64,000 nucleotides of DNA from Nocardiopsis ganjiahuensis DSM 45031 (lineage in GTDB: Bacteria > Actinomycetota > Actinomycetes > Streptosporangiales > Streptosporangiaceae): positions 620,001 through 684,000 of the forward strand of contig NZ_ANBA01000009.1 in the NCBI RefSeq assembly GCF_000341085.1. Direction: 5' to 3'. The position numbers and the translations under genes are program-made. Shown here in pieces: positions 27,998 to 36,960 of this stretch. The notes beneath the pieces are model-generated. The model saw only the letters and a list, made by a program, of their open reading frames with translations. It had not been told where the DNA came from and searched no databases. The first letter of the stretch is position 1. The number at the start of each line of letters is the position of its first letter.

Positions 27998-29809
27998 CTA
28001 GAGCTCCGGCCCTTCGAGCCCCAGCAGGGTGCGCAGGTGCCGCGGGGACGGGCTGCCGTGGGCAAGCATGGCGTCGTGGATCCGGCCCACCGGTTCGCCG
28101 GGGCGCTCCCGGGCCAGGTCGCGGGCGATGTCGGAGACCTCGGCGTAGCCGACGTAGTAGGAGGACAGTTGGGCGCTGGTGAGCAGGGCGCGCCGCCACT
28201 TGCCGACCGCCTCGCCCTCCTCCTGGTGGCCGCGCTCGGTGAGCAGGGTGATCGCCTCGGCCTCGGTGAGGTCCCCGGCGTGCACGCGCACGTCCAGGAT
28301 GGCGTTGAGGATGGCCCGCAGCCGCATCTTCAGCTGGACCAGGCGCAGCGCCAGGTTGGTGCGGCGGGTGGCGGGGTCGGTCCCGGCGGACCAGCCGTGG
28401 TCGGCCAGGACCTCCTCGGAGTGGACCGCCCACCCCTCGATGAACGTGCCGCTGCCGAGCACCGACCGCACCCGGGTGTGGCCCCGGCGCCGGGCGGCGT
28501 GGGCGAGCTGGAGCGCGTGCCCGGGCACGGCCTCGTGCACCATCAGGTTGCGCAGCATGCCCGCGTTGTACTCGCGCAGGAAGGACGTCCGGCGTTCGGC
28601 CGGCCAGTCCTCGGGCGGCGGGGCCACGGCGATGAAGGTGGGCTGACGCCGAAGGCGTTCGTTTGAGGGCGGTGGCGGGAGACGGGTGGGCGTGGGCTGA
28701 CGCCGAAGGCGTTCGTCCGAGGGCGGTGGCGGGACAGCGGAGGGGGAGTTCGGGTCGAGCGGGCCGGGCGGGTCGCAGTAGGCCACAGCCACGCCCCGGC
28801 GGGAGACCGGCATCGGGACGACGCTGACCGGGTCGTCGTACACGGTGGCCAGGTCCAGTTCCCGGACCCGGGAGTAGAGGTGCTCCAGAGCGTCGGTGCA
28901 GGCGGGGACGACTCCTTCGGACCCGGTCTCGAACTCGTCGGCCAGGGCGGACAGCACCTCGGCGACCTGGCCGGCGCGGCGGGGCTCGCCCGCGTACTCG
29001 GCGGCGGCCTCCGCGATCGCCTCCTCCGTCGCCAGGAGGTCGCTCTCGGCGCGCACCAGCAGCGCGTCCGGGGAGAGTTCGGAGTCCAGGGTGTACCAGA
29101 GCTGAGCGGCGAACTGGCGGGCGCCCAGGCGCGGATCCGCGGTGGCGAACTCGAGTTCGGTGCGCAGCCAGGAGGTGTACTCCTCGAGTGCCGCCAGGGC
29201 GGCCTCGCGGGCGGGCTCCACCCTCGAACCGAGTTCGGGGTGTTCGGCGGCCAGGGCGGGCACGGCCTCGGCGAGCATCGTGCGGGCGCCCTCGAGCCGG
29301 CCCAGCGCGGTCTCCACGTGCACGCGGGGCATGCCCGGGCCCTCGGACAGGCGGGTGCGCGCGGTGTCCAGGTAGGCGGGCAGGGCGGCGCAGCGCGCGG
29401 CCAGTGCCTCCAGGCGTTCGGGGAGCGGGAGGGTGTCGCGCTCCAGGAGCGCGTGGACGGCCTCGCCCGGTGAGTGGATCAGCGGGTCCCAGGTGTGCGG
29501 GCGCAGTTCCGCGGTGTGCCACAGGTCCGCGCTGACCCTGGTCCGGAGCATCTCCAGGTCGACCCGGTCGTCCGCGGGGATGAGGTCGGCGTCGATCTCG
29601 TCCAGCGAGCCGAGGGCGTCGGTGAGGACGGCGACCCTGCGGGAGTCGGCCTCCACCGAGTGGTCGGTCAGCCGGCCGGCTCCCCGGGTGTCTCCCAGGT
29701 CCAGCGCCCACTCCGGGGCGTCTGCGAGGAGCGCGTCGAGCACCCGCTCGGCCACGTCTCGGAACCGTCGGGTCATCTCGGCCGCGTCCGGCTGGGAGGA
29801 AGAGCTCAT
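27998..29809 (-). CDS. DUF885 metallopeptidase-like protein with repeat insertion
   Basis: A 603-residue DUF885 protein. The zinc-type motif HEAVPGH (in NLMVHEAVPGHALQL) and the downstream GTFIEGWAVHSEE glutamate support a metallohydrolase fold; substrates of the family are poorly known. Residues ~358-391, just before TFIAVAPPPEDW, are a Pro/Arg-rich double repeat (PPPPSDERLRRQPTPT, PPPPSNERLRRQPT) that interrupts the family sequence and is encoded by two 43-bp direct repeats. No signal peptide; cytoplasmic. Confidence 0.82.
   Translation of the reverse strand: MSSSSQPDAAEMTRRFRDVAERVLDALLADAPEWALDLGDTRGAGRLTDHSVEADSRRVAVLTDALGSLDEIDADLIPADDRVDLEMLRTRVSADLWHTAELRPHTWDPLIHSPGEAVHALLERDTLPLPERLEALAARCAALPAYLDTARTRLSEGPGMPRVHVETALGRLEGARTMLAEAVPALAAEHPELGSRVEPAREAALAALEEYTSWLRTELEFATADPRLGARQFAAQLWYTLDSELSPDALLVRAESDLLATEEAIAEAAAEYAGEPRRAGQVAEVLSALADEFETGSEGVVPACTDALEHLYSRVRELDLATVYDDPVSVVPMPVSRRGVAVAYCDPPGPLDPNSPSAVPPPPSDERLRRQPTPTRLPPPPSNERLRRQPTFIAVAPPPEDWPAERRTSFLREYNAGMLRNLMVHEAVPGHALQLAHAARRRGHTRVRSVLGSGTFIEGWAVHSEEVLADHGWSAGTDPATRRTNLALRLVQLKMRLRAILNAILDVRVHAGDLTEAEAITLLTERGHQEEGEAVGKWRRALLTSAQLSSYYVGYAEVSDIARDLARERPGEPVGRIHDAMLAHGSPSPRHLRTLLGLEGPEL
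28638..28734 (-). repeat. two 43-bp direct repeats inside the DUF885 gene
   Basis: Units 28638-28680 and 28692-28734 differ at two adjacent bases (TT versus CC). Period is 54 bases, i.e. 18 codons, so the frame is kept. Each unit contains the small hairpin ACGCC-GAA-GGCGT, like a REP element. Confidence 0.85.
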
Positions 29810-29853
29810 CCCGCCATGATGCCAGCCCGGGGCCGCTTCTCGGTCGTGCGGAC

Positions 29854-29897
29854 AGCACGAACGCCCGGTTCCCGCCGTGCGGGAACCGGGCCGTGCT
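29854..29897 (-). terminator. terminator of the cvn operon
   Basis: A perfect 13-bp stem GCCCGGTTCCCGC around CGT, extended by an outer AGCACG/CGTGCT stem, 34 bases after the last cvn gene on the minus strand. Confidence 0.75.
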
Positions 29898-29930
29898 CTG
29901 TGCGGGACCCCGGCCCGGGACAGATCCTGG

Positions 29931-30527
29931 TCAGCGCCAGGTGTTCTGGCCCCCGGTGGAGGTGGGCTGCTGCCCGGCCACGCCCTCGGGGTCCCCCACC
30001 GTGATGGCGTGCTCGACGAGGGTGATGAGCGTCGACTTGGTGGAGGCCTTGTCACGGGCGTCCACCTGGACGATGGGGATCTCCGGGCTGAGCGTGAGCG
30101 CGTCCCGGACCTCGTCAGCGGCGTGGGGGTAGTAGCCGTCGAACCCGTTGATGCCCACGATGAAGGGCAGACGCGCCTCTTCGAAGTAGTCGATCGCGGG
30201 GAAGCAGTCGGCCAGACGACGGGTGTCCACCAGGACGACGGCGCCGATGGCGCCCTTGACCAGGTCGTCCCACATGAACCAGAACCGGTGCTGTCCGGGC
30301 GTGCCGAACAGGTACAGGATCAGGTCGGAGTCGAGGGAGACGCGGCCGAAGTCCATGGCGACGGTCGTGGTCTGCTTGTCCGGCGTCTTGGCGAGGTCGT
30401 CCACCCCGACGCTGGCGCTGGTCATGACCGCCTCGGTCGTCAGCGGCACGATCTCGGAGACAGAGCCAACGAATGTCGTCTTCCCGACACCGAAGCCCCC
30501 GGCGACGACGATCTTGACCGACGTCAT
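29931..30527 (-). CDS. cvnD: CvnD-type GTP-binding protein of a conservon
   Basis: A 198-residue small Ras-like GTPase of the MglA/CvnD group. Seen: P-loop VVAGGFGVGKTTF, switch region TTTVAMDFGRV, LFGTPGQHRFWFMWDDL (GxxGQ), VVLVDTRR, and VGINGFDG in place of NKxD. Cvn complexes assemble at the membrane with the CvnA kinase and influence development and metabolism. It follows cvnC by 34 bases and ends the operon. Confidence 0.9.
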   Translation of the reverse strand: MTSVKIVVAGGFGVGKTTFVGSVSEIVPLTTEAVMTSASVGVDDLAKTPDKQTTTVAMDFGRVSLDSDLILYLFGTPGQHRFWFMWDDLVKGAIGAVVLVDTRRLADCFPAIDYFEEARLPFIVGINGFDGYYPHAADEVRDALTLSPEIPIVQVDARDKASTKSTLITLVEHAITVGDPEGVAGQQPTSTGGQNTWR

Positions 30528-30561
30528 CGCGTTCCCCCCAGCACCGCCTTCCTCGGCTGGG

Positions 30562-31053
30562 CTAGAGCTTGCGAAGTCCACTGAGCACCCTTTCAAGCAG
30601 GTTGGTGTTGGGGCGAGCGTCGTTGTTGAGCGAAGACCTGATCTGGACCAGTCCCTGCTCGGACATGTCCGCCACAAGCACCCGCGCCACACCGAGAGGC
30701 ATCCGCAACAGCGCGGAGATCTCCGCCACGGATCGCCATTCCCGGCACAGGTCACTGATCGCCTGCCATTCAGGCGTCAGAGTCCCTGACTCGTTCCGGG
30801 CCGCCGCGGTGGCCGAGATCAGCGCTTCGAGTGGAAGCTGAGACTTCGGCTTCGTACGGCCCTTGGTGACCGCGTACGGACGCACCAGCGAACTGGGTGC
30901 GCTGCCCGGCGCGGGTCGTTGGTCATACGGTTGTTGGATTGGTCGAGGAACATCTCCGCCGCCCGGCACGGCCGGCATCCCTCCTGTGGGGGGATGGCCC
31001 GGCTGTTGTCCGAACCACGAGGCGCTCCCGGCATCTCTACTGTGAGGTGCCAC
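30562..31053 (-). CDS. cvnC: CvnC-type DUF742 protein
   Basis: A 163-residue protein. A Pro/Gly-rich N-terminus leads to SLVRPYAVTKGRTKP, the start of the DUF742 winged-helix-like domain (EWQAISDLCREWRSVAEISALLRMPLGVARVLVADM), ending NTNLLERVLSGLRKL. Two adjacent GTG codons exist; the second (31053) has better spacing (five bases) from AGGAGG. Confidence 0.9.
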   Translation of the reverse strand: MAPHSRDAGSASWFGQQPGHPPTGGMPAVPGGGDVPRPIQQPYDQRPAPGSAPSSLVRPYAVTKGRTKPKSQLPLEALISATAAARNESGTLTPEWQAISDLCREWRSVAEISALLRMPLGVARVLVADMSEQGLVQIRSSLNNDARPNTNLLERVLSGLRKL

Positions 31054-31076
31054 CACTTCCTCCTGTCGGTGGTGGA

Positions 31077-31478
31077 TCAGTGGATTCCCGAGGTGCGCGC
31101 CGTTGGTGTCAGCGCCCGCCCCGCCCGCTCGACGAGCAGGGTCATCTCGTACGCGACCAGACCCAGGTCGCTCTCGGCCGCCGCGAGGACCGCGAGGCAG
31201 GAGCCGTCGCTGATGGCCATGATGAGCATCAGCCCCCGCTCCATCTCCACGACGGTCTGGGCGACCGCTCCACCCTCGAACACCCGGGCAGCGCCCTGCG
31301 TCAGGCTGGACAGACCAGAGGCGATTGCCGCCAGCTGGTCGGCCCGGTCTGCCGGGAATCCCGCGGACGAAGCCAACGGAAGGCCGTCAGAGGAGACGAC
31401 GATCGCGTGGGCCACATCGGGTACCCGGTCGGCAAAGTCAGTGATCAACCAGTTGAGTTCATTCACCTGTCGACTCAT
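31077..31478 (-). CDS. cvnB: CvnB-type Roadblock/LC7 protein
   Basis: A 133-residue Roadblock/LC7-fold protein, likely the GTPase-activating or scaffold partner of CvnD. Seen: NELNWLITDFADRVPDVAHAIVVSSDGLPLA, the family's first strand-helix pair, and RGLMLIMAISDGSCLAVLA. ATG start. It lies 23 bases before cvnC, and 232 bases separate it from cvnA. Confidence 0.92.
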   Translation of the reverse strand: MSRQVNELNWLITDFADRVPDVAHAIVVSSDGLPLASSAGFPADRADQLAAIASGLSSLTQGAARVFEGGAVAQTVVEMERGLMLIMAISDGSCLAVLAAAESDLGLVAYEMTLLVERAGRALTPTARTSGIH

Positions 31479-31710
31479 CTGATCTCCTGTCCAAGTTCGC
31501 CGGTCGATCTTTTGGCACTGCTACCGCCGGCACGGCATGTGACAGCACTGCCTCTGCGAACTGCCCGGCCCCTCCCGCGGGGGTGACCGGGAGTCTGGTG
31601 TTCCGCTCTCGTCAAGCGATGGGTGTGGTGCGTCCGAGAAGCTCGGTAGATGCTATTGCATCCGGCTTCCGGGAATAAGGGGGACCCCGTCCCACCACTG
31701 GCCACTTGGG

Positions 31711-34700
31711 TCACTCCTCCGTCGAACTGTCGCCGAGCCGGTTCCGACCGTCGCGGACACCCTTCTGGAAACCCGAGAAGCGGTTGCGGACCCGGTCCGC
31801 GCTTCGGGCGGGCATCTGCTTGAAGTTCTCCGGCTTGGGTGCGGTCCCAGGGACAAGGTTTGCCTTGGGAACTCGTTTTGGCAAGCCCGAGGTGGTGAGA
31901 CCACCGGCGAGCGGCTCGGCCGCGGTACGTGCGGCCTTCCAGCCGCGGTCCGCCGCGGAGTTCCACTCCTGCTCGGAACGGGGGTTGGGGTCGGGCTGCT
32001 GGGCTGCCTCCTTGCGGGGGCGCTGGGCCTCCTGGGGCGGCTGCGGCACCTGCTGGATCGGGCCGGTCTCGGTGGTGTCCACGGTGGGACCCCCGGAACG
32101 GCGCTTGAACCAGTTGGACTCGATCGCGTCGAAGATCGGCAGCGAATCGGCGTCCTCGCCCGCCGGGGTCGGCGGGACGACGGTGTTGTTCGGTCCCTGG
32201 GCACCACCGTAGCGGCGCGAGAGGTAGGCCGTGGAGCCGTAGCCCTCTCGGGAGTCGCCGCCACCGGTACGCCAGTTCCCGGTGTCGTTGGGTTCGGGCT
32301 GCTGGGGCGGCTGAGCCTGCTGGGGCTGCTGCGGTGCCTGCGGTGCCTGCGGCGCCTGGCGGGTTCCGGTGTCCCAGGCGGAGACCGCCGGGAACGTCTC
32401 GGTGCTGTCCTCACCCCGGACCGGGGCCGACGGGGCCTCGTACTTGCCGGTGTCGAAGGTCCCGGTGTCGGAGGCGCCCGTGTTGTGGGAACCGGTGTTG
32501 CGGGGAGCCGGGTCGAAGGCGCTGCTCCGGTGTGTACCGGTACTGAAGGCGTCGTAGGCGTCCGAACCCTGGCGCTCGGCCTCGGTGGGTCGCCTGAAGG
32601 CCCCCGTGTCCGTCGTGGGGCGGCTGAAGGCCCCCGTGTCGGAGGTACGGCGGAACGAGCCGGTGTCCGGGGTGTTGAACGAACCCGTGTCGGTGCTGTT
32701 CCGGGGCGCCGGGTCGAACAGGCTGCGACCGGTGGTCTCCTCCGGCTGCGGCGCGTCCTCCTCCGGCACGTCGTAGGGGTCCACGACCGAACCGGAGTTG
32801 TCGGGCACGCCGTTGTTGGGCGAGAGTCCCGCGGTGCGGTCGGGAGCCTCCCAGACCGAGCCCGTGCTGGTGGTGTTCCACAGGTCCTGGCCGCTGGGCG
32901 GGTGCTCGTCCGAGCGTCCGCCACCGGGCTTGCGCTTGGGCAGGCCGCCCAGGTCGCTCGCGACGGCGCCGGACTCCTGGGTCTGCCAGGGGTCGTTCGG
33001 CTCGTCGGCCGCCGGGCTGGCGGCGAAGGCCGCCTCGGCGTCGGCGAAGGTGTCGGGAGCCCCCGCGGAGAGCTCGGGCCGGCTCTCGGCCCCGCCCAGG
33101 GAGTGCTGGCCCTCGACCGGGGTGATGAGCAGGTCGGGCGGGAAGACGACGCTGGCGGTGGTACCGCCGCCGTGCGCTTCCTTGAGGCTCATGCGGATGC
33201 CGTGGCGGTGCGCCAGGCGCGAGACCACGAACAGACCCATGCGGCGCGAGACCGCGACGTCGATGACCGGCGGGGCGGCCAGACGGGCGTTGACCGCCGC
33301 CAGGTCCTCCGGGGCCATGCCGATACCGCTGTCGGTCACGTCGACCTGCACGGCGCCGCTGTCCAGGATCTTGGCGCCGACCTGCACCTCGGTGTCGTGC
33401 GGGGAGAACGACGTGGCGTTCTCCACCAGCTCGGCGACGAGGTGGATGACGTCGTTGACCGGGCGTCCCAGCACCGAGATGTGGGAGGGGGCGCGCACGT
33501 TGACGCGCTCGTACTGCTCGACCTCGGAGACCGCGCCGCGGAGGACGTCGACCAGCGGGACGGGCTGAGCCCACTTGCGGGTGTTGTCCTGACCGGACAG
33601 AACCAGCAGGTTCTCGTTGTTGCGACGCATACGCGTGGCGAGGTGGTCCAGCTGGAAGAGGTCGGAGAGGCGGTCGGCGTCCTGCTCGGACTGCTCCAGA
33701 CCGTCGATCAGACGCAGCTGCCGTTCCACCAGGGTCTGGCTTCGGCGGGAGAGGTTGACGAACATCGCGTTGACGTTGCTGCGCAGCGCGGCCTCGTCGG
33801 ACGCCAGGGTCAGGGCGACCCGGTGGACGTCGTCGAAGGCGCGGGCGACCTCGCCGATCTCGTCCTGGGTGTCCACCTCGATGGGCGTGACCCGGACGGT
33901 CTCGGGGACCGCTCCGGCCTCCTGCATCCGGTTGATCGACTCGGGCAGGTCGCGTTCGGCGACCCGGCGCGCGCCGTCCTCCAGGGTGCGCAGCGGGCGC
34001 ACCAGGGAGCGGACCACGAGGGAGGTCAGGATGAAGACGGCCAGGAGCACGCCCGCGACGATGATGAGGTCGATCACGGTGCGCATCAGGGACTGGTCGC
34101 GCAGGTCGTTGGCGTCGTCGGCGATGCCCTCGGCCAGGGTCGACTCGACCGTCTGGAGGCGGTCCAGCGCGGTGTCGGCGATGAGCGCGTAGTCCTCGGG
34201 GCCGTCGTTGGGGGTGACGCCGGTGAGGGGGTCGGTGCGGTCCGCGCGGTACATGACGCGCATGCGCATGGTGGAGACCTGGCTGACCTCGAGACCGGTG
34301 AAGTTCTCGTCGAAGACCGCCCGCTGCTCCGGGGAGGCCGCCTGGACGAAGTTCGAGATCTCGTTCTCGTAGCGGGCCCGGCTGGAGTCGATGGCCTCGG
34401 AGATACCGCCGGTCATCGTGTTGCGGGCCAGGGAGTGGCCCATCAGCGCGGTCTCGTAGGAGAGCTGGTCGCGAGCGTTCGACAGGGCGGTGAGGGCGCG
34501 GACGCTCTCCCGCAGTTCGGTGTCGCTGGTCTCGTCCGCGATCGTCTGGTTGAAGTCGGAGAGCGATCGGGCGATCGTCCGGTACTTGGTGACGACGGGG
34601 AGGACCGTGATCCGGGTCTCGTCGACCTCGGTGCGCAGGGACTCCAGCGTGGAGAGCTGACTGCGCATGGCGGACAGACGGGTCTGCGCCAGGTCGCCGT

Positions 34701-35148
34701 CCATCTCGCCCATGTCGTCGAGACGGGCGGTCAGTGTGCTCTGGAGATCCCGCGAGGCGTCCCGCTGGGTCTCCATCTCCTGGCGGAGGTCGTCCGAGCG
34801 TCGGCTCGGGTCCGCGTTGTCGGAGATGTAGACGGCGCTGGCCGTGCGCTCACGGCCGAGCTGGTTGGCCAGGTCCACGATGAGGACGCCCACCTGGGCT
34901 CTGTCCTCGATGTGGGCGTGGGTGACCGTGGAGACCGAAGCCTCGTAGACCCGCAGTCCGCCGAGCGCTAGCGCTACGGCGGTGGGGATGACGATGAGGG
35001 CCACCAGTCGGGAGCGCACCCGCCAGTTACGTGGCCGCCACCAGTTGGCTCTGCGCCGGGGCGTGGCATCGGCGTTATCGGCCTGCGCTGCCTCGCTCTG
35101 CGCGCTGGCCCCGTTTTTCGTCGCTCGTGTCGACACGGACCCTCGCAA
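31711..35148 (-). CDS. cvnA: CvnA-type sensor histidine kinase
   Basis: A 1145-residue membrane sensor. Order: short cytoplasmic basic region; first membrane helix (LVALIVIPTAVALALGG); a ~300-residue helical extracytoplasmic sensor of the nitrate/nitrite-sensing type; second helix (VIDLIIVAGVLLAVFILTSL); HAMP; a dimerisation helix with LFQLDHLATRMRRN; and a GHKL ATPase with LVAELVENATSFSPHD (N box) and DSGIGMAPEDL. The last ~450 residues are disordered, with DTGSF/DTGAF repeats and a Gln/Pro stretch. Start TTG 35148 is uncertain; GTG 35136 is an alternative. Confidence 0.9.
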   Translation of the reverse strand: MRGSVSTRATKNGASAQSEAAQADNADATPRRRANWWRPRNWRVRSRLVALIVIPTAVALALGGLRVYEASVSTVTHAHIEDRAQVGVLIVDLANQLGRERTASAVYISDNADPSRRSDDLRQEMETQRDASRDLQSTLTARLDDMGEMDGDLAQTRLSAMRSQLSTLESLRTEVDETRITVLPVVTKYRTIARSLSDFNQTIADETSDTELRESVRALTALSNARDQLSYETALMGHSLARNTMTGGISEAIDSSRARYENEISNFVQAASPEQRAVFDENFTGLEVSQVSTMRMRVMYRADRTDPLTGVTPNDGPEDYALIADTALDRLQTVESTLAEGIADDANDLRDQSLMRTVIDLIIVAGVLLAVFILTSLVVRSLVRPLRTLEDGARRVAERDLPESINRMQEAGAVPETVRVTPIEVDTQDEIGEVARAFDDVHRVALTLASDEAALRSNVNAMFVNLSRRSQTLVERQLRLIDGLEQSEQDADRLSDLFQLDHLATRMRRNNENLLVLSGQDNTRKWAQPVPLVDVLRGAVSEVEQYERVNVRAPSHISVLGRPVNDVIHLVAELVENATSFSPHDTEVQVGAKILDSGAVQVDVTDSGIGMAPEDLAAVNARLAAPPVIDVAVSRRMGLFVVSRLAHRHGIRMSLKEAHGGGTTASVVFPPDLLITPVEGQHSLGGAESRPELSAGAPDTFADAEAAFAASPAADEPNDPWQTQESGAVASDLGGLPKRKPGGGRSDEHPPSGQDLWNTTSTGSVWEAPDRTAGLSPNNGVPDNSGSVVDPYDVPEEDAPQPEETTGRSLFDPAPRNSTDTGSFNTPDTGSFRRTSDTGAFSRPTTDTGAFRRPTEAERQGSDAYDAFSTGTHRSSAFDPAPRNTGSHNTGASDTGTFDTGKYEAPSAPVRGEDSTETFPAVSAWDTGTRQAPQAPQAPQQPQQAQPPQQPEPNDTGNWRTGGGDSREGYGSTAYLSRRYGGAQGPNNTVVPPTPAGEDADSLPIFDAIESNWFKRRSGGPTVDTTETGPIQQVPQPPQEAQRPRKEAAQQPDPNPRSEQEWNSAADRGWKAARTAAEPLAGGLTTSGLPKRVPKANLVPGTAPKPENFKQMPARSADRVRNRFSGFQKGVRDGRNRLGDSSTEE

Positions 35149-35598
35149 CCTTTCGTGTCACCGCCTCGAACGGCTGTTGAACCCAGGGATCGGACCGCTC
35201 CAGACCGGAAAAATCGGTATAGACCACAGTGGTCCACCAGAAGCAGGAAGCGGTGGGAATGTGGGGAGATGTGAAGACTGTCCGCCGGACTCGCCTGGGA
35301 GGAGAGGCGCCGCGCACCGACACTGTCGTGGTGCGCGTGCGGTCCATAGCGTACCAATGGGCGAGAAGGGCTTGCTTCGGACGTTTGGTGCCGAACTAGC
35401 AAGATCATCTTCGGCCGACCATGACCATAATGCCCCGCCTGTCCGCATTATGACCAATCCCCCAGGTCAGACAGGCAGACCGAAAACCGGCCGGACATTG
35501 AGGTAACTATTTGGACACACCCCCAACTTCACCACCAACGCTTCCTCTCCGTGACATCGTGGAACGACGTATACGCAGGTCCTGAGGGGGAAGCGGAA
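35149..35598. other. 450-base divergent region between cvnA and the VanY-type gene
   Basis: No credible gene. AT content is higher around 35380-35460, where the CATAATGC inverted repeat lies. The right part (35551-35598) is in frame with the peptidase and could encode a 16-residue extension if GTG 35551 were used. Confidence 0.45.
35426..35452. promoter_or_regulatory. inverted repeat with face-to-face -10 elements
   Basis: CATAATGC (35426-35433) and GCATTATG (35445-35452) form an 8-bp inverted repeat with an 11-base spacer. CATAAT reads as a -10 on each strand, so rightward and leftward transcripts would overlap. It could equally be a regulator site. Confidence 0.4.
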
Positions 35599-36924
35599 AT
35601 GCGCACCTCGTCGCGCCCAATTTTGACTACCCAGAGCGATGACCACGTCGCCGAAAGCTCTCCTTGCAGTTCACGCCGGTTCGGCGCAGCACACCGTATT
35701 TCGGTCAACACGCTGCTCCCGTTGAGCACCGCGCTGCTGTTCGCACTCACCTGCGCCGCCCCCGGGACCGCCGTCGTCACGCCCCAGGAGGTGTCCGAGG
35801 CACCGGAACAGGGCGACCTGGACGTGCTTCGCGTGGAGCTGGCGGCGGCACGCGCGGAGGTGTCCGCTCTCCGGGAGGACGCCGCGGAGAGGATCCGGGA
35901 CTACGAGGAGGAGAGCGCCCGGTTGGAGGAGCTCACCGGAGAGCGCGAGGCCGCCGACTCCCGGGCCGAGGCCGCGGGCCGACGCCACGAGGAGAGCCGG
36001 CTGGGTGCCGCCCGACAGGCCGCGAACGCCTACAAGGGCGGCGACCTGAGTCTGATGCAGGCCTGGGTCGGCCCCGAGGGGCCCGCAGGGGCCCTGGAGC
36101 GCGGGGCCTACCTCACCCTGTTCGGCGAGCACCGCTCCGCCGACCTGGCCCGAGCCAAGGCCTCGCAGGTCGCCACGGACGCCCTGGCCGAGGCGGCCGA
36201 GAGCGCGGAGCAGGAGCAGGCCGAGGCGGCCGAGGCCGCTGACACCGCCCGCGAGGCGGCGCTGGAGGCCATCGCCGTACAGGAGGAACGGGCCGAGGAG
36301 CTCCTGGGGCGGCAGACCCTGCTGGAGGAGGCCCTGGCCGAGTCCCGGGACCCGGAACGCGAGGAGGAACGCCGTGAGGAGACCCTGGTCGACGCGCGCG
36401 CGGCCGTCACCCAGCAGGCCGGGACCGCCCAGGCCGGCGCCGTCCCGGCCGCCGAGGTGACGCTGTCGGGCGGGGAGGCGGCGGACGGGGAGCCCGACGC
36501 GGACACGGAGAGCGGCTGCACGGACTCCGGCACCGGCGGGTTCGAGAACGGGCGGATCCCGGACACGGTGCTGTGCCCCCTCCCCCAGCCGGGCGAGCAG
36601 CTGCGCGCCGACGCCGCGGCGGCCTTCATCGAACTCGACGGGGCGTTTCGGTCCGAGTTCAACCGCCCGATGTGCGTGGCCGATTCCTACAGGCCCTACC
36701 ACGAGCAGGTCCGGCTCTTCCAGGAGATGCTGCCCGGTATGGCGGCCCGGCCGGGCACCAGCGCGCACGGACTCGGGATCGCCGTGGACCTGTGCGGCGG
36801 CGTGAACGAACTCGGCACCGCGGAGCACCGGTGGATGCTCGACAACGGGCCGGACCACGGCTGGGACAACCCGGACTGGGCACGGGGCGGCTTCGAGCCC
36901 TGGCACTGGGAGTTCGCTCCGTGA
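35599..36924 (+). CDS. secreted coiled-coil protein with VanY-type D,D-carboxypeptidase domain
   Basis: A 441-residue exported protein. A long basic N-region precedes a hydrophobic signal (VNTLLPLSTALLFALTCAA). Residues ~75-290 are a charged Ala/Glu coiled coil of the kind found in NlpC/P60 and M15 wall hydrolases. The C-terminal peptidase M15 domain has the zinc motif SAHGLGIAVD and EPWHWEF. Expected to trim peptidoglycan stem peptides. ATG 35599 was chosen because GAGGGGG lies eight bases upstream. Confidence 0.85.
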   Translation: MRTSSRPILTTQSDDHVAESSPCSSRRFGAAHRISVNTLLPLSTALLFALTCAAPGTAVVTPQEVSEAPEQGDLDVLRVELAAARAEVSALREDAAERIRDYEEESARLEELTGEREAADSRAEAAGRRHEESRLGAARQAANAYKGGDLSLMQAWVGPEGPAGALERGAYLTLFGEHRSADLARAKASQVATDALAEAAESAEQEQAEAAEAADTAREAALEAIAVQEERAEELLGRQTLLEEALAESRDPEREEERREETLVDARAAVTQQAGTAQAGAVPAAEVTLSGGEAADGEPDADTESGCTDSGTGGFENGRIPDTVLCPLPQPGEQLRADAAAAFIELDGAFRSEFNRPMCVADSYRPYHEQVRLFQEMLPGMAARPGTSAHGLGIAVDLCGGVNELGTAEHRWMLDNGPDHGWDNPDWARGGFEPWHWEFAP

Positions 36925-36960
36925 ACCGGGGCCCCGAGGCCGGCAGCCCCGGCCCCCTGA

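Noticed and set aside
27675-29858. Long minus-strand open frame of 727 residues
   Set aside because: Arg/Pro/Gly-rich shadow of the DUF885 and HIT genes with no family motif.
32485-34971. 828-residue plus-strand frame opposite cvnA
   Set aside because: Composition is that of an antisense GC shadow; cvnA has full domain evidence.
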